64,000 bases of DNA from Apis mellifera (lineage: Eukaryota > Arthropoda > Insecta > Hymenoptera > Apidae): positions 4,551,001-4,615,000 of the forward strand of contig NC_037652.1 in assembly GCF_003254395.2 (NCBI RefSeq), given 5' to 3'. The position numbers were made by a program, and so were the translations under genes. The notes under the pieces are model-generated. The model searched no databases, was not told the DNA's origin, and saw nothing but the letters and a program-made list of their open reading frames with translations. Positions 12,801-25,429 of the stretch are shown one piece after another; position 1 is the stretch's first letter, and every line of letters starts with the position of its first letter.

Positions 12801-13035
12801 CGATCGGTATTGCGCTACTAGGGTCCACAGCTTGTTGCGCCAACTCGGGGAAGAGTCGGCCGTTTGTTTAAAAAATTATTGAAGAAAGTTCGGCGTGACG
12901 GGGAGGTGGGTACAACAACGACGGTGTACCAAGCGCGATGACGCCTTGGTGTGTGCCTTGGTCGTTCGTCGTCGTCACACGCGTCATCCGCCGTGAGAGT
13001 GGGGATATTGGGGAGGGTCCCAGCTGGCGAACACC
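9894..13035. other. Spacer with microsatellites, no gene seen
   Basis: AT-rich DNA with (AT)n at 11434-11456, (TG)n at about 11866-11882 and (CT)n at 12066-12091, plus another CT run near 12735-12747. No open frame has a signal peptide or Osiris features. Confidence 0.5.
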
Positions 13036-13064
13036 TATAAAGATAGAAGCTACGGAGGGTCAGA
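13036..13064 (+). promoter_or_regulatory. TATA box and initiator of the Osi11-like gene
   Basis: TATAAAG lies at 13036-13042, with TCAGATC starting at 13060. A long GA-rich tract (about 13110-13170) fills the leader just before the start codon at 13190. Confidence 0.6.
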
Positions 13065-13189
13065 TCACACTTTGCTCCGAAAATTTTCCGAGGATCGATC
13101 CTCGTGGACAGTGAGGGAGAGAGAAAGAGAAAGAGAGGGAGAGGGAAAGAGGGAGAGAGAGAGAGAGACACTCGCTAATTGTCGGAAAG

Positions 13190-14754
13190 ATGAACAAGCT
13201 GCTGGTGATTCTGGGATTTCTCGCCGCTTCCGCGACGGCTGTGCCCACGTCGGTCGTTAACAACGTTCAACTGAACAGGGATCTCGATTGCTTGGAGCAA
13301 GAGAACGCGCTGTTCAGCTGTATCTCCGTCAAGACTGTCAGCATGCTGGACAGAGCTGCGAGGTCCAGCGACATTGACATCGTCGATGGGGTCAAGTTCG
13401 TAAGGGAAACGCCGAGTGAGTTTCAATTCCATTATTCGTTTTATTAATTTCTCTTCGACATCTTTCTCTGATTCGTCGTCATCGTTTTAATTATTATTCC
13501 ATCTTCTTCGCGACATCTTATGCAAATTATTATTGTTTGTTTCTACTTCAAAAAAAAAATGTAGAAACTCGACGTAAAATTTGTTCGTTCTCGATCTTTT
13601 TTTTTTTGTTCGCTTTAATTATATATAAAAAAAGGATTAAAGTGACGATATAAATATCCATCTCTCCCTTCCAGTGGAGCGCAACGGAAAAGATCTGAGG
13701 ACCGAGGTGGACATGATGAACGAGTTGCCGAGGGACGCGTCGGACAGAGCCATCAAGCTGATGGGTATGATGTTCGACTCGGCCATGTCCTTCGTGAAAT
13801 CCCACAGTTTGAAGCTGAGCATGCCCGAGGAGGGCTCCATATCCCGCGCTCTGGACCAAGGTAAAAACTTTCTACTATCCTTCTATCATAGAAGAGAGAC
13901 ACGCGCATCCGTTACGTAATCCTTCCCACCCGTTGATGACCGTTCACGTCACGCGCATATGAACGAATAAACCAAGCCTTGTTCGAGCCTTTCACCTTCG
14001 TGATATCTACACGATGCGCCGCGGCAACCTGTTCCGGATAAACTCGTTCCTTCGCGCGTTCCACCTCCTACGTTCTCGCTTTCCTTCTCAAAATTATATT
14101 ATACGCCATGCTCGGTGAGAGAAGAAAGAAAGAGAGAGAAAATGTTTATTGCAAGTTAATAAGACTGTTGAATTCAAGAATTGGGAAAGAAGATTTTCTT
14201 TTTCTTTTCTCTTCAACACTCGTTACTTTATTTACAGCAGAAAACGAACAATTTCGTTGTTCGATGAACTAAAACTAACTTGCCGTGTCGTCGTTTTATT
14301 TTAAAATCATCAGATTTGGATGAAGTAGAAATAGATACGCGAATAATTTCCCATTTTTCCAGGCCGCGCCAAGATAAAGAAAATCGCGTTGCCACTGATC
14401 GCCGCCGCGGGGGTGAAATTATTCGCCCTGATCCCAATTGTGCTGGGAAGTCTGGGCCTGCTGGTGATGAAGGCCCTTTTCGTGGGCAAGATCGCCCTTC
14501 TCCTCGCCGGGGTGCTGGCTTTCCAGAGGCTGTTCGGCAGCGGCAACGGGACGACGAGTTTCTTCAACAAGAACAATCAGCCGTCAACCGGATGGGTGGA
14601 CAACGCAGGTGGACAAGGTTGGTCGACGTCGGGCAACGTCGCGGCAAACGTGCAGCCCCAGGGTTACTACAGAAGCTTCGACGGCCACCGACAAACGGAT
14701 GCCCATTCTATGGCGTACTCGGCCCAGGCGCCGATCACGAACGAAACCAATTGA
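13190..14754 (+). CDS. Osi11: Osiris family protein, Osi11-like (DUF1676)
   Basis: Three exons, join(13190..13415,13675..13860,14363..14754), 267 residues; all joins are phase 1 with GT-AG ends. The signal peptide covers about 1-18. The cysteine pair is C34 and C44, followed by VKTVSMLDRAARSSDIDIVD, the usual helix and IxVVxG-like strand. Exon 2 carries a helix ending in SFVKSHSLKLSMPE. Exon 3 opens with basic GRAKIKK, then the hydrophobic DUF1676 segment (ALPLIAAAGVKLFALIPIVL, then a GLLVMKALFVGKIALLLAGV stretch). The tail is Asn/Gly/Trp-rich and ends AHSMAYSAQAP, a variant of the LAYS motif. AATAAA at 14918-14923 is a likely polyadenylation signal. The number rests on cluster order. Confidence 0.9.
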
Positions 14755-15678
14755 AACGACGGGTCGACGATCTCGAGTGGAAAAAAAAATCGCGAAACGT
14801 TTGAACGAAGAAGAATCGGAGAGGCCATATCTCGCGTGCGTTTAAACATGCTAGATCTAGATAATTAATTCTCTCGACTGCTAGATTAATATTTATTATA
14901 TTAATCCCTTTTGTATTAATAAATTATTCGTATTCAATACCTCTTCTTGCAAAATATCTCTTTTCTCATTTATCGATTCGTTTATCAATCGTTTAATTCG
15001 ATCCATCTCGTTCTTGCCTTCACAAATATAATTATATTCCTTTTTCTTGAAAAAAGAAAATCTCGCAACATCACTTTTGACGCGACACGAGGGTAAACTC
15101 GTCGAATCGTTCCGTCAAACGACGAATATAAATCGAAAGCCGATTTCTAATTTGAAGGGAGGAATAATTTACTTATCGATGCGCTTGGAGAAATATTATA
15201 CGCGATGCAACGCCGCAAGGTGCATAGAAAAAAAGCGGCCGATACGTGATCAGTGTTGCTGTTCTGCCGCGAAATATCGAAACGATCGATCATGCCTCAT
15301 ATTCGATTCAGATCGGACGTATACCGTAGTTTCGTTTCCCACTCCCGGCCGCTCTTGTACCCCATTTTCTCACCTTCTCCCTCCCCTTCCTTCCTCCTCG
15401 CTCGTTCCATTTCCTTCTCTCCTTCTTCCTTCCTCCTTCTTCCTCCTCCTGACCGAAAACAGATTCGGGACACGGCAGCAGCACAACAGCAGGTCGCCCG
15501 TTTTGCATGCCGCGTGTTCCGTGTCACACGCGGCAACAGGCACGGAAATCTAATTTTCACCGAGAAACTTATTACCCGCCGTCTCGTGTATATACACGAT
15601 CGTGTATCGTGTATCGTCCAAGGCATACTACCACCTGGGGCTGGGAACGGGCGGCCGTTTATCGCGTGGCCACCGATT

Positions 15679-15712
<34 letters not shown>

Positions 15713-16710
15713 AGAAGAAAGAAGCGTCGGCTGTGGAAACTTTGCTTGCCATTGTGATTGGAGATTGACAAAAGGCGGCACACACATCCTTTTATTATTC
15801 CTACGATTTCGCGAGAGACAAGAAATCTATCTTTATTGTTGAAGTACGATTGTTGTTCCCCCCCCACCGAATGGACTCGCTCGTTTGAATAGAGAATTTG
15901 GTAGAAAGTACCAAGTCATAGGTGGACGTCTCCTCCTCCATGTCCATCATCATGCCTACGTTCGCGCCTTTCCACGAATAAACTGTGATTCTTATTTCCA
16001 ACCGTCTGCCAACGGCAAGTTCGAAAAGACGCTTCTTCCTACTTTTCTCTAAAACAAATTATCCGCACCTTAAAACGGCCTATCAACTTTCACGCTTTTC
16101 AATCATCGTTAAGACGGGCTCCTTCCATTCCAGAAAATTGTGTATTCTCACTCCTCAAGTTTCTACAAATCCGTATTTCTCCGTTTATGCGCCTCTCTCG
16201 CAGGTTTCGAAGCAAACACACTGTGCTCGTCGAACTTTTTCCTTCTCTCTCTCTCTCTTTACTAAAAAAATATCCGTTCTTTCGATATTAAACGATTTTT
16301 CTTTTTTATTTTGCAATTATTAAGAACGCGCAGTAAAATCGTTATTAATTATTGGCATGAAAATATTCGACGTATTTTTCGAAACTAACTTCGACATTTA
16401 TCCCAGGAAAGAAATGAAAGAAATGAAAATTAAAACACGTCTGACGGATAAAAATTACCAGATTCAACAATTTCGACGTCAAAATCTAATTGGAAAACAC
16501 ACGCGCGATCGCTCGAAAGTGATCGCGCTGAAAAGGAAAATTAAATTTCTATCGGTTTGAAGACGAAACGAACTCCTCGCTTACGTTAGCCGAAGCTCGT
16601 CGTAGGCTTCGATCGGCGAGACGTTGAAATTAAAATTCCTGACACCGCGGTCCTTGCACGTCGCTTGCCAAATGGTTCAAACCGCCCCCACCATCGATCA
16701 CGGGCCCAAG
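14755..16710. other. Spacer after the Osi11-like gene
   Basis: It begins with the 3' UTR (AATAAA at 14918-14923). A (GA)n tract lies at 15681-15709 and pyrimidine runs at 15370-15450. I see no supported gene. A minus-strand frame near 15.8-16.0 kb lacks any recognisable feature. Confidence 0.5.
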
Positions 16711-16744
16711 TATAAAAGAAAAATTTGCCCCCGGGGCAAACAGT
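16711..16744 (+). promoter_or_regulatory. TATA box and initiator of the Osi12-like gene
   Basis: TATAAAAG lies at 16711-16718 and ACAGTC at about 16740-16745, leaving a 45-50 base leader before the ATG at 16791. Confidence 0.6.
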
Positions 16745-16790
16745 CAAAATCCTCGCGCGTTCCTCGATACTCGATAACACATTCATCAGG

Positions 16791-19219
16791 ATGAAACGGT
16801 ATAACGCGATTCTATCTGTCACTTTGTTGTTGTCGCTCGTCTGCGTCGCGATCGCGCAAGATCCGAGGGACGCGGAGGAGGAGATCAGGCTGACGAGGGC
16901 GATGGACGAGTTGAACAAGAGGGATACCATCAGCATCTACGGTGACATGATCACTTTGGAGAAGGTTGCGAGCGACGAGGAGGAGGGAAGATCGAAGAGC
17001 GAGGATCCTCTGATAGGACAGATCGAACGGTTCTTGAACACCAGGAGGATCCGCTTTCATCTGCCCAACGATGGATCTTCGGCGGATATGTTCGGCAGAG
17101 CGTTGGGACGGAAGGATGTGGGCGTTGAACTCAGAGGCTTGATCACGGGGGCATCCGAAGGTGAGAATTATTTTTTTGGGATGAGGAGCTGGAGGTAGAA
17201 GTTGAAGGATTTTTTAAATATTTATCACGAATTCGATGAGTCAGACGCGTGGAAAGTAAGGAGGAAAAATATCGAGTCGTTTGAAATTATGATATTCAAA
17301 AGTTCGAACGATTCTTTTTTTAAACGTTGAATCATATTTTTTTAAATTAGGAATTTTAATTTAAGAAATCGATCAAATATCAATTCTAACTTGAGTCAAG
17401 CTTGAGTTTTAAGTTTGGGTTATGTTTCTCAAATGTAAACTACATACTTTTCACTACATATCGAAAGTCTCCAAGCTTTTATTAAAAAAGAATCGAAAAT
17501 AGAAAGTGAAATTCGAGAAATTAGAAAATAGAAGAGTGGAGGAGGGGGAGAAGAATAGACTATAAAGAAACATACGTATAAGTCTTTTTCTCCCCCCCCC
17601 CAAAAAAGAAAGAAAGAAAGAAAGAAAGAAAAGAAAGACTCACCAAAGAATCAATCATCGAGGAAAGCTCGAAGGAACTTTCTATCGGAAATAACCATTC
17701 CTTCGATCTCTCCTTTAGCCTACATATCGATCATCTTAAGCATTCGAGGCCTCGAGAAACCCCCCTCGAATACCAAAGCGCGAGAGACCGCTCAAACTAT
17801 TGGAAGAGAAATATATATTCATGCGTCTCTCCACCTTATGGGGATCCCTAATTCGACCAACTTAATAAATTCCACGCGTCTCGATCTCTTCGAGGCGTCG
17901 ACGAGCCGGTGCTGCGAACGGATCGGGGCACGTCCGCCAACTTATAGCCCCTCGCCTTTCTAAACTCTCTCTAATACGATCGAAGTAAGCCACCGAGGCG
18001 AGAGGCGATTGGCCGCAAAAGTGGGACTTCCGGTGGCGAGGCTTCCGATTGGCGGCCTCAGAATCAATCCGCGGCACCTCCTTCCTCCTCTCTTTTCCTC
18101 GGCCTCTTTTCCTTCGCCTCGAAATTTCCACCAATTTTTCTCTCCTTTTTTTCTCTCTCTCTCCCCCTCCCCCTCTTTTCTCATCTCTCTCCTCTCCCCG
18201 CGTTCCTTCCCTCCCCACGGAAGGAGTGAAACAAGAAGCGAGAAGAGAAGGTGACGAGGAGGGAGCCGCAGGAAAGTGGCCGGGCGTCGTAGAAAGCCGG
18301 CGTCGTCCAACGCGCGTCCCACTTCCTCCGCATCCGCGAAAACGACGGTAGGACGGACGGGGGGAGGGGAGGGCAGTGGGCAAAGTGGGCCACCGTTGGG
18401 ATTCCGGGTTTCTGGGACGGCAGCCGACTGGGAAGAGAGCAACGAGGAACGAGGACCTTGAACGAGAGTGCCACATGTCGAAGAAAGTAGATAGCCGGCG
18501 ATTAAAGCGGCCATTAAAGATTCCAACATTCTTATAGATATATCCCTTCTTCCCGAGCCTGCCTCTGGGCCTCGTATTGATAAATTTCACTTGACGATCA
18601 ATCAAGGGTATATTTTTTTTACCAGTGTCGCTGCTCTTCCTCTTCTCAGATCATGATAATAACGCATTGTTGAGAAAGAAAAGAGATTGATGAGATCTTG
18701 GACCAGATTCGTTCGATGGATTTCGGATTTAAAGTCTTAATTTGTCCTTAAATTCATCGATATATATATATATATTGTTTTTTTATACGAAAGAAAAGAT
18801 TTGTAGTCGATAGCGTATTGTTAGAAGAAAAAAGAAGAATCGCAAAATTTCTTAAAGCGAAATTTAAAATTTTCCCTTTCGTTCCAGCCCGAACCAAACT
18901 GAAGAAGATGGTGCTGCCGCTTCTGCTGGCCCTGAAACTCAAAGCTATGATCGTCCTGCCCATCGTCATCACTCTGATCGGGCTGATAGGGATCAAGGGA
19001 CTCGGCGCCGGTCTGCTGTCCCTTCTCCTCTCAGGAGCGGTTGCCCTCAAGGCGTTGCTCACGCCGCCACCACCCCCCGCCAGGGTGACGTACGGAGTCG
19101 TGAAACCAGAGATCCATCACGAGCATTGGCACAGGTCGCAGGAGGAGTTGAATCAACCCTACAGAGGTTGGGCGCCTGAATTTGGGCCTGAACAATATCC
19201 CTACCAGGACATCCCTTGA
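16791..19219 (+). CDS. Osi12: Osiris family protein without cysteine pair, Osi12-like
   Basis: Two exons, join(16791..17160,18888..19219), 233 residues. The start at 16791 is preferred over an in-frame upstream codon at 16725 because it opens directly into a signal peptide (NAILSVTLLLSLVCVAIA) and lies just downstream of the TATA box. The mature N-terminus is acidic and has no cysteine pair. A helix near 83-92 (IGQIERFLNT) precedes RIRFHLPND. A 1.7-kb phase-1 intron follows. Exon 2 gives basic ARTKLKK, then the hydrophobic segment (MVLPLLLALKLKAMIVLPIV through SLLLSGAVALKAL). The tail is PPPPPARVTYGVVKPEIHHE, the Y-x-V-V tail type with His/Pro, ending without LAYS. AATAAA at 19320-19325. The number is from order. 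Confidence 0.87.
17161..18887 (+). other. Large intron of the Osi12-like gene
   Basis: GTGAGA donor and TTCGTTCCAG acceptor. It is several times longer than most other Osiris introns here. Its middle (about 17.9-18.5 kb) is markedly GC-rich, with pyrimidine-rich low-complexity runs and (GAAA)n near 17608-17635. It could hold regulatory DNA; no exon is evident. Confidence 0.6.
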
Positions 19220-22200
19220 ATTTAATCTTTAAAAATCGTTAACAAAACGTTCATCCTCTCATCCCACCCCCCTCACTTTATTTATTATCTCCTCTCTGTT
19301 ACCCTCTGCGTTGTATTTAAATAAAATGGCATCGTATCCTCTCTTTTCTTTTTTTACAAACTCTACAATTTGTCCCTTTCCTCGACGATAAACAACTCTC
19401 TTCCACCCTAAAATTCCTCGTCGTCCATCCAAAGAAGCATTCGTCCACTTTCCTTTCGATCCATTCTTCGGTCCAACGACTGTTAAAATAATTAAATAAA
19501 TAATTAAAAATCTATAATCGCTAAGGTAAAGCGGGTTATCTTGGGCGAAGGGGGGAAGGCTAACGACCCAAATAGAAGCTGTTCGAAGAGAGGGAGAGAG
19601 AGAGAGAGAGAAAGGACGAAGACAGGTGGGGAAGAAAGAACAGATGAGAGAGTGGGGGGAAAGGAATCGAGGTCACTGTTACGCGAAAGGTGGGAAAAGT
19701 GGCCGAGGCAACGATTGGTCGTTTGTCCTTCCCTCTCGGAGGATCCTCAGGATCAAGGGCACTGGGTCATTGCCTCCACGTGGACCCCTACTTCGCGCTC
19801 TCCTCCCCTCCCTCCTGTTTGGTTCGCCTCCGGGTGGGGAAGTAACGGTATCGGTTGTGATCGAGTCACGTGGAGAGGGCGAGAACCTCGGATATATTAC
19901 GAGCCGATCGAGAGGACAGCACCGTCAAGAGGCTGGAGAACTCGAGGCGAGAAGTTGATGAGTCGAATGATGGGCTTTTCTTGGGCTTGGATTTTGAATT
20001 TTGTTCACGCACAAAGTTTTGTTATCACTTGTTTGAAGGATTTCTTTTATCTGTTAGAAACAGGATCGATTTATGATTTTCGCGAAGAATTAATGCGAAT
20101 GATTAGTAATAGATCTCTTAAAATTTTCTCTTCCTCTTCGTTGAAGATTCAATCTTACTTAGCTCTTAGCTCTTCTTTGAAAAATATTATCATCCCTCCG
20201 TCGATGAATAAAATCTTATCAATCGAAATAATTCCTTCTAATAAAATCACTTCGAATCGAATCGTTATAATTTCATAAGAAACTGAATTACTGTTCACGG
20301 TAATTGATTTTCTTTTAAAGAATCACCAAGAATAATAAAACAGTTGAAGGAGGAATTCGAGTAGCCTCGAAGTGAAAGAACGCAAAAGTATGATCGCGCA
20401 CGAAGAATTTTCGAGCGCATAACGGATGCTCGTTCTCGAATTAACGAGGTCTACGCAGCCATTCGGCCAGTAATCGTAGTCGACGATGCACCTCAATTTT
20501 TTTTATTTTTTTTTTCTCTTCCCCGCTCTACACACAACTCGATAACGCGTGCATTCGCTCGGCATGCCTGAGAACATTAGACGCGTGAACCGAACGGATG
20601 CACGAGACGAGGAATAGGAAAAAGGCCTCAGAGAAATTACGGAAAATTGCCGTGAAACTATTCCTTTTGGAATTGTACCGGATTGGCAGAAAGCTTGAAT
20701 CGTAGATTATAATTCAACGCATCTTCTAAACTGCCAATGTTTCCTTTTATTCAAAGCTTCCAATATCACGAATCATATTTAATCTTATCTATCCTTGTTA
20801 CATTTTCAATGCTTTAGAATGACAATTCCAATGCCGGCTTTTTTCTTGATTTTAAACTCGGATATTTCGGATCATAATCGACGAATAAATAATTCTATGA
20901 ATAAATAAATTCTTATGTTACGCAAACAATGGAAAGAGAATTCGAGAATTCATCGAAATTATCGCGATTCTACGAGGGAGGGAGGGGAGACAGTGAGATA
21001 TGATCCGTCATGGTCGAGCCGCTCCTCGAGCGACACGCTTTTCCAAATAACGTCGCCGCTCACCGAGCAAACGATCACCGATCGATCTTCGGGGAATTCA
21101 CGCCGACTTTCTCGATATCTCGTTCTATTCGTCTCGATTTTCGAAACGAAAACGGGGTGACCGCGCAATTACGCTTCCGATATATACAGGGTATCTCGGT
21201 TATATCGACTGAAAAGTTATCAAAAAGTTCAAAATTCAATCCGTGAAAAAAGACAAGTACGAGGCATACGTGAGATACGTTTTTAACAAAAATAGAAATT
21301 TTATGAGAAATATCTCCTGTAGGGGACATTTTATAAGAAAAAAATCTTAAAAGCTTTCCTTCAAAACCATCTTCGAATATCTTTTCAAATATCTGTCGTC
21401 CTCGTGAGATATTTTTATTGGATAAACTAGCGATACACCCTGTATAAATCGAAGGAGAGAGAGAGAGAGAGAGATATGGGGAATTAGAATCTTGGAGAAG
21501 AAACAGAGATTGACCTGATTGCGGATTAGACAGGGACAGTCCTATAAAATCGAACTTGCCCATCGATTGAAACGTGCGATTCGATCTCCAGTTTTCTCCA
21601 GTTTCAATTGCTAATTGCCGTAAAGCCGGCCATTTAATCCGAATAGATATCTGCGGATTAGTCGATTCGCAGCTTTTATTATTTCCACACGCTTTTGTAT
21701 TAACTTTCAACCGCAAGAGGGAAGGAAGATCGATCGATTTTCTTATATCACTCCGTGTGACGCGTCCGTAGAAACGTAGGAATTAAGGACACTTATGAAA
21801 TTGCTTCGTTGATCGATTTTAATTTTCGCTTTCGCCCCGTCTCGAAAGTGGAGTAGCAAAGTAGTGGCGTTTTCCATCTTTTTTGCCCGCGCCGCCTTTC
21901 GAACAAGGATCATTTAATAGCACATAGGCAAGAGGGGGAGGAGGAGGAGGAGGAGGAGGATCGTAGAATAACGATCGATGAAATTCAGACGAGCCCGTGT
22001 CCGCGTATCAAATGTGCCAGAAGGATAGTAACAGTATACGAGGAATAACAGTTATGGGGAACAAGAGGGCCCATTCGCGTTTCACCACTTGCGGCACGAT
22101 TCGCATTGGTTTGGATCGATTGGAAAGGTGGTGATCGATCGATGAAAATCGAGTCTACGGAACCCGCGAACCGTAACACTATGCATTTTCTAATAACTCT

Positions 22201-24148
22201 GTATCCAATTCTTATATCTCTGCCGTAATCCCTTCCATTCAAAATAAAATTTCATTTTTTGGAAAAATTGTTTAAAATATTCCTGATCCTGATTTGCTAC
22301 GATTTGAGATAATTCTTTTATCCGATCTGAAGAAAAAATATTGGTATTGGTTGTAAAATTTAAAAGAGAGGAAACGACAAGAATCTTCTACGAATCTCAA
22401 GTTTCGGTGAATTTTTGCCGATAAAAAATTCGAAAGAAAATTTTCCGATCCGATTCGATCGAAGGAAATTCCGGCACACAAGCGGATCGCGAAACAAGAG
22501 CAGCTGAGCGGTGATCGCGCGATTATTAAGGAAGAAAGGAAGGCGTTGCGGTAAAAGGAAGTGGCGAAACAAGGTGGATGGAAAAGAAGGCCTAATTCTC
22601 TCCTTTCCGGCACACCTGTTGGCCGAGCAGCGCATCGTCCCGCCCGTACGAAATGCAAATGTAAAACGGCGGCCAATTTTTCATCACGCTCCAAACTCCA
22701 CGCCCTATTGACGGTGGATCGTTTTCCCCAGTGGGAATGCGCTGCAATATTTCACGCGATTCGCGTGCTTTGTTTCGAGAAGCTCTAAATATTTAGTGAA
22801 ATACGACCGAGTATACATATCTGAATCTCGTCCAACCAAGCTTCTCTTTAACTCCAATTTTTTCATTCCGTTACTTCGCGTTTCTTCTAACTTTTCTTGA
22901 TCCTCTTCCTCCAATTAATAAATTTCTAAAGCAAATATAAATATTCTTCCATCGATTTGTTCCGACTTAAATGATTTCTTAATAAGATAATTTGCGTAAA
23001 AAAGAAAGCTCTTCGATATTATAAAAAAATTACCTCTCCTCGAATTCGAGCCCGCAAAAATTAAAAACTTCGGAATGAAGATTATTCGAAGAATGATTGT
23101 CGAGTCGAATGATGAACGCGTAAAATCGCAATTTCCACGCGATCACGCGATTTCCACCAATTCCACAGCTCTCCAAAGATGCTCCTCTCGGATCCTCTTT
23201 GCGGAAATTGGCCACTTTCTCGCTGCCGGATCCGTCTGTAGCGCGCGCGCTCGTCGTCGTTGGAGCGTGGCGCGCGAAAATCCAATCTCCACCGAGTTAA
23301 CCGGTCTAATTTAAAGTAGGCCTTCTCGTTTCGCTCCAAGCCGATGTAAATATTATGCGCGCAACGACCATTCCCCTTCTCTCCCGTATTTTCGTAAATA
23401 CACCGATTTTCGCTCGGAACCGGATGTAAAAAGCAGGCATCCATCCATTTTCGCTCGGGGGTCGATCGACCGCCCACCGCCGACCGCCTCGATTTCGTCG
23501 TCGAGATCGAAAGTGGTTCACGCCGGGTTCGTTACTGTCGTCGTCCGATCGATCCGCAACGCTCGATCGACCGACCTTCTTCCTTCTCTTCCTTCCAAAA
23601 CGCACACAGATTTGCAGGAAAATGGTGGACAAAGAATTTCCTCTCAATAATGTACAATACAAAGAAGAATCCATTATCTCATCTCCTTTAAGATACGATA
23701 TATTATAACAATTTTCTCGATTTACGATGTCGCGCGTTAGAAACTTTCTGTGCTAATAATTTTTAGATCGAAGATTCGATACCGATCGAAGGAAAATATA
23801 GGGAATAAAATCCGTGAGAATTGACGAAGCCGAGAGAGGCGTGAATGGGTGATCAATCCAAGGTGATTCAACGAGGCTTCGCTCTCATTATAGAGTGTCT
23901 CCGGTATCTCCTTTTTTTCCCCCGCGAATTCGACAGAGATTCGAATTCTCCGCTCTATTTGACGCTCCCTCTCGCCGCTTGAAGGCGGCGGCGGCGGCGG
24001 CGGCGGCGGTGGATGCCCCTCGCCTCCTCTTGGACCGCCGCGAAGAGAGCCGCGCGCCGTCGTCTCTCCGTTGCCTCTCTCGACTTAGGAGAATGTATGG
24101 AACGGGCCGAAAGGCAAAAAGGAAAAAGGACTACCCGGTGATTCGCTC
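19220..24148. other. 4.9-kb spacer, no gene seen
   Basis: Mixed-composition DNA with (GGA)n at 21937-21960 and (GGC)n at 23985-24009. Several long open frames exist, but none has a signal peptide, domain or matching splice structure. The only interval of comparable size within the cluster is the 28.6-42.5 kb desert. Confidence 0.5.
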
Positions 24149-24186
24149 TATATATACTGCAACTATCCGAGGGTATGTCCAGTGCA
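24149..24186 (+). promoter_or_regulatory. TATA box of the Osi14-like gene
   Basis: TATATATA at 24149-24156 with a CCAGTG start-like sequence at about 24179-24184. The leader would be about 175 bases to the ATG at 24356. Confidence 0.5.
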
Positions 24187-24355
24187 CGGTACGCGCCTCG
24201 TCCGTCAGCTTCGGCCTGCCGTCCTTACCATCGAGAGCACGCTTAACTCCTGTGACCAGCGAGACTACTCGCGGATCATCCGTTCAACAAAGCAGCACAG
24301 GAGGAGAATCGCGTCGAGATCTCGGGTTTCGCAAAGTAAAGGAAGGAAGGAAACA

Positions 24356-25429
24356 ATGAAGGGAGTCGAACGAAGCCATCAACGGCAACGGGCCATCATC
24401 TTGGCGGCTATTCTGCTTCCCGTTCTTTTGGCCTTTGGGCCCGCTGCAGGCGAGATCGAGAGACGCAGCTCGAAGCAGATGGTCGAGGAGTCGGCCGAGG
24501 GCTTGGCCTCCGGGTTGAGCAAGGACTGCGGCAAGTCGTACAGCGCCACCTGCCTGAAACTGGACGTGGTCTCGTTCCTCGACAGGCTGTCCGAGCAGGA
24601 GGACATCAGCATCCTGCCGGGTGTCTCGGTGATCAAGGAGAACGGGACTGCGAACGTGCCCGCCTCGGAGGTGGTCGCAAATCTGGCCAGAGATTTCCCC
24701 AACGACGTGGAGAAGAGGCTGGACGCGTACCTCGTGCACAAGGTGGGAAGTTATCTCAACAGCCACTCCATCTCCATCAAACTGTTCGATCCGAGGACGT
24801 TCGAGGCGGCGAGAAATTTTAACGAGGAGACCCTGGCCCAGCTTGGACTCGGCGGTGGCGGGCAGCAAAATGGCGTTGGAACTGGTAAGAAATTTCCCCT
24901 CCTCCCTCTCCCCATTTACAAAAAACGTACGAAAAAAAAAAAAACGAGAAAACGCTCGTCCCTTATGATTGTATGAGCGCGAGAGAGGAATGAGAATGAA
25001 AAAAAAAAAAAAGAAAAGAAAAAAAAAAAACGACGATTTCGCGCAGGGCGCAAGAAGGAGAAGGGCGGCATGGGAGGCATGATGGCGGGTCTGATGATGA
25101 TGAAGGGCACGTTGGGGGCGATCGGTTTCGGCGCCCTAGCTCTGCTCGCGGGTAAAGCGCTGATGACGGGCCTGATGGCCCTCATGTTATCGGCCATCGT
25201 CGGTCTGAAATCTCTGGCGAGCGGGGGCGAGAAGAAGACCACCTACGAGATCGTGAGCAAACCGGTGTACTCGAGTTCTCACACTCACAGCTCGGAGGAG
25301 CACCACGGCCACGGTTACGGGCATTCAGGATACGGGCGATCCCTGGACGCGATCCACGAGGACGTGGAGCAGGCCGTCCTCAAGTACGGCAACGTGCGGG
25401 ATCGTCGATCGTTGCTTCGGCAAAATTAA
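24356..25429 (+). CDS. Osi14: Osiris family protein, Osi14-like (DUF1676)
   Basis: Two exons, join(24356..24884,25047..25429), 303 residues. The start opens a long basic n-region before a hydrophobic core (IILAAILLPVLLAFGPAAG), a signal peptide of about 32 residues. The cysteine pair is C58 and C66, followed by LKLDVVSFLDRLSEQEDISI. A second helix (EKRLDAYLVHKVGSYLNSHS) precedes SIKLFDP. The phase-1 intron leads to basic GRKKEKGG, then a Met/Gly-rich start of the hydrophobic segment (185-233, with LLAGKALMTG and LSAIVGLKSL). The tail has TTYEIVSKPVYSSSHTH and a His-rich stretch, with no LAYS motif. The acceptor lies behind A-runs instead of a pyrimidine tract. The number rests on order. Confidence 0.9.

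Noticed and set aside
16725..16790. Upstream in-frame start for the Osi12-like gene
   Set aside because: It lies before or at the predicted transcription start and would hide the signal peptide behind 22 polar residues.
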